Shown here: positions 1 through 7,948 of the stretch, one piece after another
How the letters are laid out: every line of letters starts with the position of its first letter
Position numbering within the stretch: position 1 is the first letter of the stretch
Assembly: GCA_030705945.1 (NCBI GenBank)
Contig: JAUZPS010000043.1
Location: 1-17,193, forward strand
Direction of reading: 5' to 3'
From: Bacillota bacterium
GTDB lineage: Bacteria > Bacillota > Clostridia > Acetivibrionales > DSM-2933
Length of the DNA stretch: 17,193 bases
Translations under genes and position numbers: made by a program
The notes under the pieces: model-generated
Database searches by the model: none
Seen by the model: the letters and a program-made list of their open reading frames with translations, nothing else
Told to the model about the DNA's origin: nothing

Positions 1-416
1 AAAGCAAAAACAACATATATATTTCCACCTACAGGGATTGTACTCGTTGAGCTTAAAGCAACTTCAACGAAATGGTCTGCATTATATCATGTAATAGTTC
101 CTAATGTCTGAGTAACACTACTGATCTCAGGACTCTTGTTGTAACTTGTAAATGTTAAGCTTTGTGGATTTTCAAAGGTAAAATCATATCTTAGCTTTAT
201 ATTATTTATATCTAATGGAACGGTCCCTGTATTATATATATATGCTGTGCAATTAATGAATTGAGGGTTGGTTTCATTCCACGCCTGGATCTTCATTCCT
301 GTATTATTTGGCGTAGCTGTTGGCGTTGAAGTCGCGCTAAAAACGCGTATGCTCGAAAACAAGACAATAATAATAGTAAACATAAACACAAAATTTTTCA
401 TAAAATACTTTTTCAC
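1..416 (-). pseudogene. CBM3-like secreted protein, interrupted by an in-frame TGA and truncated by the window edge
   Basis: The open part runs from a GTG at 416 to TGA at 89-87 (109 codons). GTG is chosen over the upstream ATG at 443 because GGGGTGATAGCA immediately precedes it. Residues 1-28 form a signal peptide (basic KKYFMK, hydrophobic FMFTIIIVLF, cleavage near VFSA/TS), followed by a Thr/Pro linker and a beta-rich domain. Phrases such as MKIQAWNE, NTGTVPLDINNIKLRYDFT and PQSLTFTSY resemble family 3 carbohydrate-binding modules (LKVEFYN, NTGSSAIDLSKLTLRYYYT). Past the TGA the same frame stays open to the edge and continues the fold (YNADHFVEVALSS, IPVGGNIYVVFA). This suggests a nonsense mutation, a sequence error or readthrough inside one domain. 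The usual CBM3 Trp in the DQTFW region is not seen, so cellulose binding is uncertain. It lies 91 bp after the PilX-like gene, so co-transcription is plausible. The CBM3 assignment is by eye. Confidence 0.6.
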
Positions 417-507
417 TGCTATCACCCCAAAATAACTATTCAAACTAGCCCATAAATCCTATATATCTCGTCTTTTGCATGTAAGGTATTTTACAATAGA
501 AATAAAA

Positions 508-2859
508 TTACTCTACCTCTGTCCAGCTAATGACAGATATATTTTGTTTATCCGTTCTCTGACTTTTTACAATTTCGTCTGGAACCTCATATTCAAGTAA
601 ATTAAAGAATCCATTTAAGTTAACATCATTGTTAAAAAGCTCGTGAATAACTGTAGGATTATAAGTTATATTTGAGTCTCCCAGAAAAATAATATTCCCT
701 GTTGCTATTATTACGCCATTAAAAGTAACGTTATCATCCAGGTAAACGTTTCCATTTACATACATGATTCCTTTTGGAATTGTTTCATTTCCGTCAATAA
801 TGAAATTTGAACCGTCTGAGCTTATGTATGTATCCTTATCGCCATAATAGAACATTCCTTTAATATTTCCGTCTCCATCGCTGATTACATATGGCTCATT
901 TCCCACTATTTTGCGCGCCCCAGTATATTTATTAAGGTCACCTAAATAATTGTCCAATCTCCTTGTTGGACTCACATAATCAAGCTTCGGAGCCGATAAA
1001 GAAAAACCTTCGGCCAGAAAATCCTTTACCGCGTTATAATAATTTAATAAACATTGGTTCTGCACAGCATGAAACAATACGGGACTTGGACCTTCATCAA
1101 AGTCATAGCTTCCATAAACCTGCCCATTTGCAATAACAGCTCCATTGGAATAACCAGCTATATTACTCCCATTTATTCCATTCCCTGTTATATTAATGCT
1201 TTGAGTATCTATATAGCTTGATCTGACATCAATATCTGTCTTCCAAAGATTATCCCATATTCCCTTGAAATGTAACCCTTTTGTTGTCGGAGTAAAGGGA
1301 TATTTAATTCCGTTTTTCAGCTTCCCTGCCATAAGCTGCGCGTCAGTCCCGGAGACATTGTAGGTTGAAAAATAAGGCGTCTCTATTGAATATGCTCCAT
1401 CTTCATTCCAATAAAGCGGATTAGGATCTCCTGTCTCTTCATCGTTTGCCAGAAAAGCGTTTCCGATCTTTTTTCCAGATTTTAAAGCCGATATACCCGT
1501 CATAAATGGATTTCCATTTGTATCTAGAACTTTCTTAAAAAAAGTGCTTCCTCCTAAATACAATTTATTATTTATATTGAGAATTGAATCTCCATTAACC
1601 GTTATACTGCTTGTACGCTTGTATTGCGTACTGTCTAATAATCCATTATAACCTGAGCCATCCGAACCGCTTCCGTCAATCATATATCCTGCGTCGACAA
1701 ACCCATAATATATGCCATCTACATTAACCTGCGATTCATTAGAATCAATCTGAAGATTGTCAGAAATATATGCATTTCCACCCAAATTAATCTGTGAATA
1801 GTTTGCTTTTTCTTCGGACCTAACAGATCTGGCAAAAATATCGCCGGTTATGGAAATATTTGAGGAACTAGCCACGTCATCACCATAAACGGAGTGAATA
1901 TAGGCCATGGTCGCCGCGCTGCCATCTATTGTTATGGAGCCTTTTGATACCGAACCTGTTTTAGCTGAATCAAATCCGAGTTCATTCTCATATTGAGTTA
2001 CGTCTGCGCTCATCCCGGCAATTATTCCTCCATACCTGTTCCATGTAGCGCTTTGATCCTCTTCACCGCTTTCGTCTTTTGGCACAGTTCCAAAACATAA
2101 AACATCACCTTTTATATTAATATTTCCAGAAGCGGCTATAATGTTCTTTTCCGATACCAAGGCTTTGTTGAAAATATCCGGAATTTGCTTTGACTTGTTG
2201 ACCGATACTTTCTGTACTCCCTGATATGGTGTTTTACTTGGATTTGGAAGCAAATTAAATGTTACTTCCAGCCTTTTATTATAATCATTATATACTCCCT
2301 TGGTTCTTAACTTTATATAATGATTAACATTGTCGTATTCAGCCGATTCAAGTATCATAATTCCATGTTCAGGGCCTAAATCCTTATATACCTGGCCTTC
2401 AGAATCCGTAGTTGTTGTATTTAGAAGTGTTTTTAAATACGCCTTGTCTATACTTCCAAATTCATTTTGAAGACCTTGATAAAAAATATCCATATATTTT
2501 GTTTTAAATTCATTTTCGATACTATCATCTTTAATTTTTCCATCGCTTATTCTTATTTTATTAGGGTCGTATTGAAGTAAGTCCTGAATATAATCTGAAG
2601 CGCTTGCTCTTGCCTCTTCTTGTATGTTGGCTACCTTAGCGTTTATAACATTCGCTGCTTGTTCAACAGCAGATTCCGAGGTGTAAAACGCTCTGTTATA
2701 ATCGCTGTGGAATATGCTCATATTTAGTCCGCCCATTGTTGAAGCAACTAATGATATTCCAAGCAACGACATTATTATTATCATGAGCATTACCATTATC
2801 ATAGCTGATCCACTATTTTTTTTATACTTTTTCCCCAAAGGGGTCTTTCCATATTCCAT
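508..2859 (-). CDS. Very large PilX-like minor pilin (PilX N-terminal type)
   Basis: I start at ATG 2859 (783 aa) because AGGTGA sits 5 bases before it. A GTG three codons upstream (2868) overlaps that ribosome site. Residues 1-17 are a basic leader ending in Gly. The 18-40 region is a hydrophobic helix (SAMIMVMLMIIIMSLLGISLVAS), followed by an amphipathic stretch with FYTSESAVEQAANVI, as in PilX/GspK-type pilins (RxxAFxAAEAAL). There is no Glu at +5, as in GspK-like tip pilins. Known PilX proteins are under 200 aa. Here about 700 extra residues follow, Gly/Asn/Ser rich with many short beta phrases of the INITGN, VNGNVYLDDN, NGVIIATGN type, suggesting a beta-solenoid or bactofilin-like passenger. 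It follows the PilV-like gene by 36 bp. Its likely role is a surface-exposed pilus tip or adhesin; the passenger's function is unknown. Confidence 0.75.
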   Translation of the reverse strand: MEYGKTPLGKKYKKNSGSAMIMVMLMIIIMSLLGISLVASTMGGLNMSIFHSDYNRAFYTSESAVEQAANVINAKVANIQEEARASASDYIQDLLQYDPNKIRISDGKIKDDSIENEFKTKYMDIFYQGLQNEFGSIDKAYLKTLLNTTTTDSEGQVYKDLGPEHGIMILESAEYDNVNHYIKLRTKGVYNDYNKRLEVTFNLLPNPSKTPYQGVQKVSVNKSKQIPDIFNKALVSEKNIIAASGNINIKGDVLCFGTVPKDESGEEDQSATWNRYGGIIAGMSADVTQYENELGFDSAKTGSVSKGSITIDGSAATMAYIHSVYGDDVASSSNISITGDIFARSVRSEEKANYSQINLGGNAYISDNLQIDSNESQVNVDGIYYGFVDAGYMIDGSGSDGSGYNGLLDSTQYKRTSSITVNGDSILNINNKLYLGGSTFFKKVLDTNGNPFMTGISALKSGKKIGNAFLANDEETGDPNPLYWNEDGAYSIETPYFSTYNVSGTDAQLMAGKLKNGIKYPFTPTTKGLHFKGIWDNLWKTDIDVRSSYIDTQSINITGNGINGSNIAGYSNGAVIANGQVYGSYDFDEGPSPVLFHAVQNQCLLNYYNAVKDFLAEGFSLSAPKLDYVSPTRRLDNYLGDLNKYTGARKIVGNEPYVISDGDGNIKGMFYYGDKDTYISSDGSNFIIDGNETIPKGIMYVNGNVYLDDNVTFNGVIIATGNIIFLGDSNITYNPTVIHELFNNDVNLNGFFNLLEYEVPDEIVKSQRTDKQNISVISWTEVE

Positions 2860-2895
2860 ATTAATCACCTACTATGAATAGCGCAAAAATATCAC

Positions 2896-3723
2896 TCACT
2901 GTTTATTTACATAAGAAACAAGCTTATTGATAGAATCTGATCCCTTAAAAACAGATATTTCTATTTTGTACAAAACATCTGAATACGGAGCTTCCTTACT
3001 TGACGCATTGAAATATTGATTAAAGCTTTTATCGCCATCATTAACAAGAATCAGTCTATTGCTGTCGTCAATTATATAGAAACTTACTTCTTTATCTACA
3101 GTTGAATCGACTGTAACATGTAGTTCAAATTTATCAGATCCGTTCTTCGCAAAGTTTATCTTTTCATTTATCTTATCCTCTGGAAATATTTGTTCTGTCG
3201 ATTGAAGATTACCGCCTTTATAGAACTCATTAAAATAACTACCAGCGTTCTTTTTTATTTTCAAATTGAATATTTCAGTATCAGTCCCATTCAATAAATT
3301 AAAATTAGAGCCATCAACATCAACAGTATCTTCATTGATTAAAAATTCCTGGCAGCTATTTACAGTATCAAGATTAAATTCATATTTCGCGGAACTTGTA
3401 GGCAGCGCTCCTCTATATACTTCCTCTATATTGCAATAAACTTCGTATCCGCTATCACTAGAATACAGAAAATTTCCAACGCCTGCTTTTGAAGCCAGAA
3501 ACAGAGGCCTTGCTTTAATATCATCCATTAACCTTTCGGATAACACAGATGTATTAAGCTTGTCCTTTGATGATACATTATTCTCTGTTGCTGATAAAAA
3601 TGTAGCTAAGAAGGGAATTACAATAATAGAAAAAATGCTGACTGAAACTAGTATTTCCGGAAGTGTTACGCCCCTGCTGGGTCCCATGATTTTACCAAAC
3701 TTACTTCTTATCAGTATTCTCAA
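2896..3723 (-). CDS. PilV-like minor prepilin (type IV pilin N-terminal methylation site)
   Basis: This encodes 275 aa from a TTG at 3723. The GTG four codons upstream has no room for a ribosome site, whereas GGAG lies 6 bases before the TTG. The leader ends at Gly18, and the mature protein begins VTLPEILVSVSIF with Glu at +5, the prepilin peptidase/methylation signature. The helix continues to about residue 45 (IIVIPFLATFLSATENN) and is followed by a ~230-residue soluble domain with acidic and beta-rich stretches. The sequence ERLMDDIKARP after the helix is typical of PilV/GspI-type minor pilins. It lies 53 bp after pilO and 36 bp before the PilX-like gene. With the PilW-like and PilX-like proteins it probably forms the minor-pilin tip complex that starts pilus assembly. 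The PilV versus PilI label is by position and style only. Confidence 0.78.
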   Translation of the reverse strand: MRILIRSKFGKIMGPSRGVTLPEILVSVSIFSIIVIPFLATFLSATENNVSSKDKLNTSVLSERLMDDIKARPLFLASKAGVGNFLYSSDSGYEVYCNIEEVYRGALPTSSAKYEFNLDTVNSCQEFLINEDTVDVDGSNFNLLNGTDTEIFNLKIKKNAGSYFNEFYKGGNLQSTEQIFPEDKINEKINFAKNGSDKFELHVTVDSTVDKEVSFYIIDDSNRLILVNDGDKSFNQYFNASSKEAPYSDVLYKIEISVFKGSDSINKLVSYVNKQ

Positions 3724-3776
3724 ACTGATCTCCACCTTCGGGTATCATTAAGCAAAATATGTTGATTGATAATTGC

Positions 3777-5117
3777 CTATTTATAATTTATTGTTACATT
3801 CGGTTGAAGGTTTTCAAACCTAACTCTTGGGCTGCTTTCATCTTCATTTATCACGTCAACTATGACGTTTTTCTTTGTTTTGTTTGTAATTTTTGTATTA
3901 ACAATGGATTTATCACTTAAATACTTTCTTTTTGTGGAGTCCACTAAAAACATTAAATCGTTTCCATCAGGCAAAAACTCAACTGTTTTAGTAAACCCAT
4001 CAGGATAAGCTTCCTGATCAGTTTTAAATTTAAAAAAATACTTTCCTTTTAATTCTTCTATAAATAATTCAACATTGACTTGTTTGCTGCTGTCGCCATA
4101 TACAATCGGCGTTCTAGTTAAGCCGTTTGTCTCAATAATTTTTTTAGCTGTCAAGGTAACAGTGGGCGGAGCAATATTATTGCCATAAGGCATAACTCTC
4201 ATTGTAAAATCATATTTCTTTACATCGTCAACTGTTAGATTTACTGTTATTTTATCGTTCTTACCGCTATTTAAATTATTTGAGCTCTCATATCCATCAT
4301 ACGCTTGAAATATATCCTCTCTTTTCTCGTTTCCTGAATCTGGCAGCCCTTTCATATCAACAAGACTACCTCTGTTTTTGTTACCTGAGATGCCAAGAAA
4401 GCCCAACTTCAGATTGAAATTCAACGTATCACTCTGAACTTTATTTATCTGTAACTGATTGTATTCAACTTTATTCTTAAGAGCCTCAATATAATTAAGT
4501 AAACTTTCTATTTGACTCATTTTCCCGCTGCCGGTAACCTTTATTACTACTTTGTAGCCTTCTCCATTCTTGATTGAAGACTTTCCCTGTGAGGCTGCAT
4601 TATCGGAAAGACCGGATTCATTTAAAAAATCCTCAATTTTTTTACCATCCGACTCTGTTAATGAATTATTATTTTTGAGGTCAGAGTTAGAAGTTTCAGT
4701 ACTATCAACATTACCATTCGTCGCGTCATTTTTATCGGTAGAACTTGTTTCATTTGCAGAACCAGATGTCAATGAGGTCTTTTCATCGAATTTCAAGTTG
4801 ATTATCTTTACACCGGATTTTATTGATAATTCCTTTATTATTACATAAATTTCGTCATAATTCATATCTGATGGAAAACTGACTTTCAAATCCTGAAGCT
4901 TTTGATTTAATATTTTAAGCTCGCTTTCTATATTGTTGCTCTTATCTTTATAGCTCAAATTCTGAGCGTAAGTATTACTTTTTTCAACCGCATCTCTTTT
5001 TAGTTTAAATATTGAATTAAGCTGCGGGTTAAGCAGGAACTTCCACAAAAAGAACACTGATAAAAATATTCCCAGAAATATCAGTATTCTTTTGTCTTTA
5101 TCCGAAAATTTCATCAT
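3777..5117 (-). CDS. pilO: PilO-type pilus assembly protein with long linker and extra C-terminal domain
   Basis: This encodes 446 aa; ordinary PilO is about 200 aa. The first of two adjacent ATGs (5117) is taken because AGGA lies 6 bases before it. A single membrane helix (ILIFLGIFLSVFFLWKFLL, about residues 11-29) is followed by a coiled coil (about 45-85) and the PilO-like segment VSFPSDMNYDEIYVIIKELSIKSGVKI. Then comes a Ser/Thr/Asn/Asp-rich linker (about 112-165) and the second PilO half (YKVVIKVTGSGKMSQIESLL, about 188-240). From about 285 to 446 there is an additional beta-rich domain (ITVNLTVDDVKKYDFTM, PRVRFENLQPNVTINYK) that I do not recognise. PilO pairs with PilN and, through it, PilM to align the motor and platform. 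In a monoderm the extra domain would lie outside the membrane, in the wall zone. The family call rests on topology and position right after pilN. Confidence 0.8.
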   Translation of the reverse strand: MMKFSDKDKRILIFLGIFLSVFFLWKFLLNPQLNSIFKLKRDAVEKSNTYAQNLSYKDKSNNIESELKILNQKLQDLKVSFPSDMNYDEIYVIIKELSIKSGVKIINLKFDEKTSLTSGSANETSSTDKNDATNGNVDSTETSNSDLKNNNSLTESDGKKIEDFLNESGLSDNAASQGKSSIKNGEGYKVVIKVTGSGKMSQIESLLNYIEALKNKVEYNQLQINKVQSDTLNFNLKLGFLGISGNKNRGSLVDMKGLPDSGNEKREDIFQAYDGYESSNNLNSGKNDKITVNLTVDDVKKYDFTMRVMPYGNNIAPPTVTLTAKKIIETNGLTRTPIVYGDSSKQVNVELFIEELKGKYFFKFKTDQEAYPDGFTKTVEFLPDGNDLMFLVDSTKRKYLSDKSIVNTKITNKTKKNVIVDVINEDESSPRVRFENLQPNVTINYK

Positions 5118-5221
5118 ATCACTTCCTAATTTAATCTACTCTTACAAAACAATTTACTTTCTAGCCTTGATCGGAAGCTTAAAAACCTTTAAGTAAAAGA
5201 TTTATTTAATACGAAATTTTA

Positions 5222-5923
5222 TCACTTTATTATAAAATTCATGCTCATGTCGAAATTGTAACTTTCTAAATTCTTATTAATGGTATTTGTTAAATTCTTA
5301 TTGGCTGCGCTTTTTACAGATAATTTATTGTTTTTTGGCTTGACTTTTGCATTAGTCTTATTGTTTGTTTTAACACTCAAGCTGTTGGGCGCAGATGCGC
5401 TAGGTGTTTTTACAGCGCTTTCTGTTTGAATTTTTTGGATAGATGATATATAAATGTTATCAAAGAAATCATCTTTTCTTAAGTGATACAAAAAGGCTAC
5501 TATGTCATCTTCTGTAGAACTATTGCCAACTAAATTTATGACTACAGTTCCATCATTTTTATTTGTTATACTCAAATCTGTTATAAAAAGTTTCTTTGGT
5601 ATAGAATCTCTTATTTTGTCAATTAGTTTAATAGAGCTGAAAGTATTTTTCGAAAGTTTGTCCGCTTCTTTTTCCAGAATCGCAAGTTTTTGATTTATAT
5701 CATCAAGTTTTTGCTGATTGATTTTATATCCAGTAGTTTCTTCTACCTCATTTTGAATTCTATCAATTTGTTTTTGCAGATTTAATTTATAATACATCGG
5801 AAAGATTATGACGCTGACAACAACAATAGACAGTAAAAACGCAGTCAGGATTTTTATTCTTCTCTTTTCATTTTTTCGCTTTTTCAGATAATAGCTCTTG
5901 GGTATAAGATTAAGATCCTTCAA
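5222..5923 (-). CDS. pilN: PilN-type pilus assembly protein
   Basis: This encodes 233 aa from a TTG at 5923. The GTG at 5935 has AAAG directly against it with no spacing, while GGAG lies 6 bases before the TTG. The N-terminus MKDLNLIPKSYYLKKRK is a good match to PilN, whose cytoplasmic NLLP-like motif binds PilM. A membrane helix follows at about 23-45, then a coiled coil (LQKQIDRIQNEVEETTGY... about 48-95) and the Fimbrial assembly (PilN) alpha/beta core containing RDSIPKKLFITDLSI. From about residue 165 the tail is Asn/Lys/Ser rich (NNKTNAKVKPKNNK), longer than in typical ~190-aa PilN. It lies 17 bp after the PilW-like gene and 104 bp before pilO, an unusual spread because pilN and pilO are normally almost touching. 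The 104 bp gap shows no clear structure. Confidence 0.88.
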   Translation of the reverse strand: MKDLNLIPKSYYLKKRKNEKRRIKILTAFLLSIVVVSVIIFPMYYKLNLQKQIDRIQNEVEETTGYKINQQKLDDINQKLAILEKEADKLSKNTFSSIKLIDKIRDSIPKKLFITDLSITNKNDGTVVINLVGNSSTEDDIVAFLYHLRKDDFFDNIYISSIQKIQTESAVKTPSASAPNSLSVKTNNKTNAKVKPKNNKLSVKSAANKNLTNTINKNLESYNFDMSMNFIIK

Positions 5924-5940
5924 ATTGATCTCCACCTTTA

Positions 5941-6432
5941 CTATTCTATTTTTCTTCTATAACTTCTCTCAATGGATATAGGATCGCTTTTACCAACCTT
6001 TAGACTAAGAGCAACTTTAACAATACTGCTATCATAATCCGCTTGTCTATACTGTACAGCATTAAAATCAAGCAATATAATTTTATCCTCAGGCTTAAAA
6101 ACAGGAGTATCGTTTTTTAATAATACCTTTTCACCATCATCGACAGATAACTTATAAACTAAATCTTCTTTGTCGGGATTATTCTTTATTATATTAAGAG
6201 TCTTACCGTCATCCTCAATACTTAAATACTGAGAGTCATTTGATCTTATATCTTCAACTATGGCGTCTATTTCTTCCCTAGCTCTTTGAGTAGCCATCAA
6301 AACATCATTTTCAATATAATAAGTATTAAAACCTGAATATAAAACCATTGATATTGGAGCCATAATTACGCTTAAAATAGCTAATGATACAAGTAATTCA
6401 ACTAATGACGAACCTTTCTTTCCACAACGCAT
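5941..6432 (-). CDS. PilW-like minor prepilin (type IV pilin N-terminal methylation site)
   Basis: This encodes 163 aa. The ATG at 6432 is preceded by AAAGGTGATG. A short basic leader MRCGKKG ends at Gly7, and the mature helix starts SSLVELLVSLAILSVIMAPISMVL with Glu at +5, so it is a substrate for the PilD encoded in this cluster. After the helix comes FNTYYIENDVLMATQRAREEIDAIVEDIRS, the amphipathic segment common to PilW/GspJ-like pilins, then about 100 residues of mixed beta (DDGKTLNIIKNN, DKIILLDFNAVQYRQAD). It sits between pilM and pilN, inside the otherwise conserved pilMNO block. It probably belongs to the minor-pilin initiation complex. The PilW/GspJ label is inferred from the N-terminus and location, not from a domain search. 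Confidence 0.8.
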   Translation of the reverse strand: MRCGKKGSSLVELLVSLAILSVIMAPISMVLYSGFNTYYIENDVLMATQRAREEIDAIVEDIRSNDSQYLSIEDDGKTLNIIKNNPDKEDLVYKLSVDDGEKVLLKNDTPVFKPEDKIILLDFNAVQYRQADYDSSIVKVALSLKVGKSDPISIERSYRRKIE

Positions 6433-6468
6433 ATATCATCACCTTTATTTATACTCAATTGATATAAA

Positions 6469-6555
6469 GTCGTTTCAAAAATTTCCTTGTTCAAGTTTTG
6501 TTATATTAAAAGCGCTATTAATCTTACATTTGGCAGAGCAAAATAACGAACGAAA
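6469..6555 (+). repeat. Decayed composite palindrome remnant (P1 left end joined to P2 left half) between pilM and the PilW-like gene
   Basis: Bases 6469-6498 (GTCGTTTCAAAAA, then TTCCTTGTTCAAG) match the left end of palindrome P1 seen complete at 16391-16461. From 6501 the sequence GCGCTATTAATCTTACATTTGGCAGAGCAAAATAACGAACG matches the left arm of P2 (16490-16531). The right arm of P2 and the right half of P1 are missing. The order P1 then P2 is the same as in the two complete composites, so this is probably the same element after internal and end deletions. It begins 29 bp downstream of the pilM stop. Confidence 0.7.
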
Positions 6556-6583
6556 GTATACAAGTTTTTTTTTGATATAAGAT

Positions 6584-7660
6584 TTATTTAGAATCTCTTA
6601 CAAGAGCTCCGATGGCATTTGTAAGAAGAATATAGTCTTTGGAAAAGATTTCTGTGCTCTTTTTACCCTTATACTCAATATTTGCAACATTATTCAAGAA
6701 TTCAACAGGCACATTAAAATAACTTTCAACATATTTCCCAAGTCCTGCTAACATGCTCCCCCCACCACACATATATATCTTCTGAATCTTACTATAAGTG
6801 GATCTGGAGGCATAAAAATCTATGAGCCTTGTTATATCAATCATAAGACTATTTATAGCCGGTCTTATGGCATTACAGATCTGAATACTATCTTCAGTTT
6901 CCCCAATCTCATCTTCATCATTAAAAATTTTTGCTTTTTTAATCTTGAGTGTTTCTGCGTTTGATATGTCTATTTCCTGATCTTTAGCTAAGGACTTGTC
7001 TATTTCACGGCTTCCGCTCAATAGAATCCTGTTAAACATCAGCTTGCTATCCTGAAATATGTATACTCCGGTTGTATCTGCTCCAAAATCTAAGATAGCT
7101 GCTTCCTCAAACTTTGTTTTTTCACTGGATGCATTTCCATAAACCAGCTTTGTAATTGAGTTTGCAGGTATATCGATAGCTTCCATTTCGATTTTCAGCT
7201 TTTCTGCAATATACATATAATCATTAGCTTGCTTTAGCGGAACTGCGACAAGCAAAACCCTGCATGTGTTTTCATTGTTGGAGGCGCCATCGTCCAAAAT
7301 CTTAAAATCCATTACGTAATCTTCTAAATCAACAGGAAAGTACTGCTGCGCATCGTACTTAAGAATACTTTCGAGCTCATCATCAGTAGATTTTGGAAGT
7401 TGGATTTCTCTGGTTATTACACCTGTTCCAGAAATATTCATGATTAACTTATTGGCTTTAATTTTATTCTTTTTAATTATGCCGCTTAAAGTTTTCATGA
7501 TATATTCCAGACTCAATATTCTTCCATCATTAATAATATTACCCGGAGTATTCACAATATCATATTCAAGTATATATATTTGGGGTTTACTGTAATACCC
7601 CCATACTACTTTAATATTTTTATTACCAATGTCTACTGCAAGAAATGTTTTCTTAAACAT
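6584..7660 (-). CDS. pilM: PilM, actin-like ATPase of the pilus alignment complex
   Basis: This encodes 358 aa, a normal PilM length. ATG 7660 has GGAGTG about 8 bases before it. PilM is a cytoplasmic actin/FtsA-fold protein that binds ATP and the N-terminal tail of PilN, linking the motor ring to the membrane complex. Visible signatures are the phosphate-1 loop FLAVDIGNKNIKVVW (residues 6-20), the phosphate-2 loop AAILDFGADTTGVYIF near 188-203, and the adenosine motif IYMCGGGSMLAGLGKYVE near 298-315. The segment LKYDAQQYFPVDLEDYVMDF is characteristic of the PilM SHS2-type subdomain. It is separated from pilD by 288 bp that carry two palindromic repeats, and from the next gene by 151 bp with a repeat remnant, so it may have its own promoter or be set off by RNA processing. 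Confidence 0.93.
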   Translation of the reverse strand: MFKKTFLAVDIGNKNIKVVWGYYSKPQIYILEYDIVNTPGNIINDGRILSLEYIMKTLSGIIKKNKIKANKLIMNISGTGVITREIQLPKSTDDELESILKYDAQQYFPVDLEDYVMDFKILDDGASNNENTCRVLLVAVPLKQANDYMYIAEKLKIEMEAIDIPANSITKLVYGNASSEKTKFEEAAILDFGADTTGVYIFQDSKLMFNRILLSGSREIDKSLAKDQEIDISNAETLKIKKAKIFNDEDEIGETEDSIQICNAIRPAINSLMIDITRLIDFYASRSTYSKIQKIYMCGGGSMLAGLGKYVESYFNVPVEFLNNVANIEYKGKKSTEIFSKDYILLTNAIGALVRDSK

Positions 7661-7700
7661 GATTTCTCACTCCAATGAAATGGCGCATTTATTGTTAAGC

Positions 7701-7781
7701 TTAAATTAATCATTACATTTGCCTGTCTCAAAATACCATCGTACACTTAGATGTCTTCCAGGCAAATGCAAGATTAATTGC
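7701..7781. repeat. Diverged P2 palindrome copy
   Basis: The left arm ATTAATCATTACATTTGCCTG and right arm CAGGCAAATGCAAGATTAAT are near reverse complements, separated by about 35 bp. The left arm also contains the P2 phrase CATTTGCC followed by CAAAATA, and the right end GATTAATTGC matches the right end of the copy at 7837-7943. It is clearly a family member but considerably diverged. It lies in the pilD-pilM spacer, in the pilM leader. Confidence 0.7.
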
Positions 7782-7836
7782 GTATCATACAAAACAAACT
7801 ATCCGTTAATACTATTAAAATTTAATCCCCGTTATC

Positions 7837-7943
7837 TATATAAAAAGCACTATTAATCTTACATTTGACGGAGCAAAATAACGAACGCTTTAACGTTATT
7901 TTGCGATAGGCAAATGTAAAAGATTAATTGCTTTTTATCTATA
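7837..7943 (+). repeat. P2 palindromic element, ~105 bp, directly downstream of pilD
   Basis: This is nearly the exact reverse complement of the copy at 14642-14746. Arms TATATAAAAAGCACTATTAAT and ATTAATTGCTTTTTATCTATA flank ACATTTG/CAAATGT and AGCAAAATAACG/CGTTATTTTGC inner arms, so it could fold into one long hairpin of roughly 40 base pairs. It begins 6 bp after the pilD stop codon. On the pilus RNA the far side ends with a U-rich run (GCUUUUUAUAUAG equivalent), so it could also work as a terminator or an RNase processing site. The element carries no reading frame, so if mobile it is MITE-like. Confidence 0.85.
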
Positions 7944-7948
7944 TTTTT

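Noticed and set aside
87..89. TGA read as a sense codon (recoding or selenocysteine)
   Set aside because: pilN and the PilV-like gene use TGA as their stop, no SECIS-like hairpin was recognised after the codon, and CBM modules are not selenoproteins.
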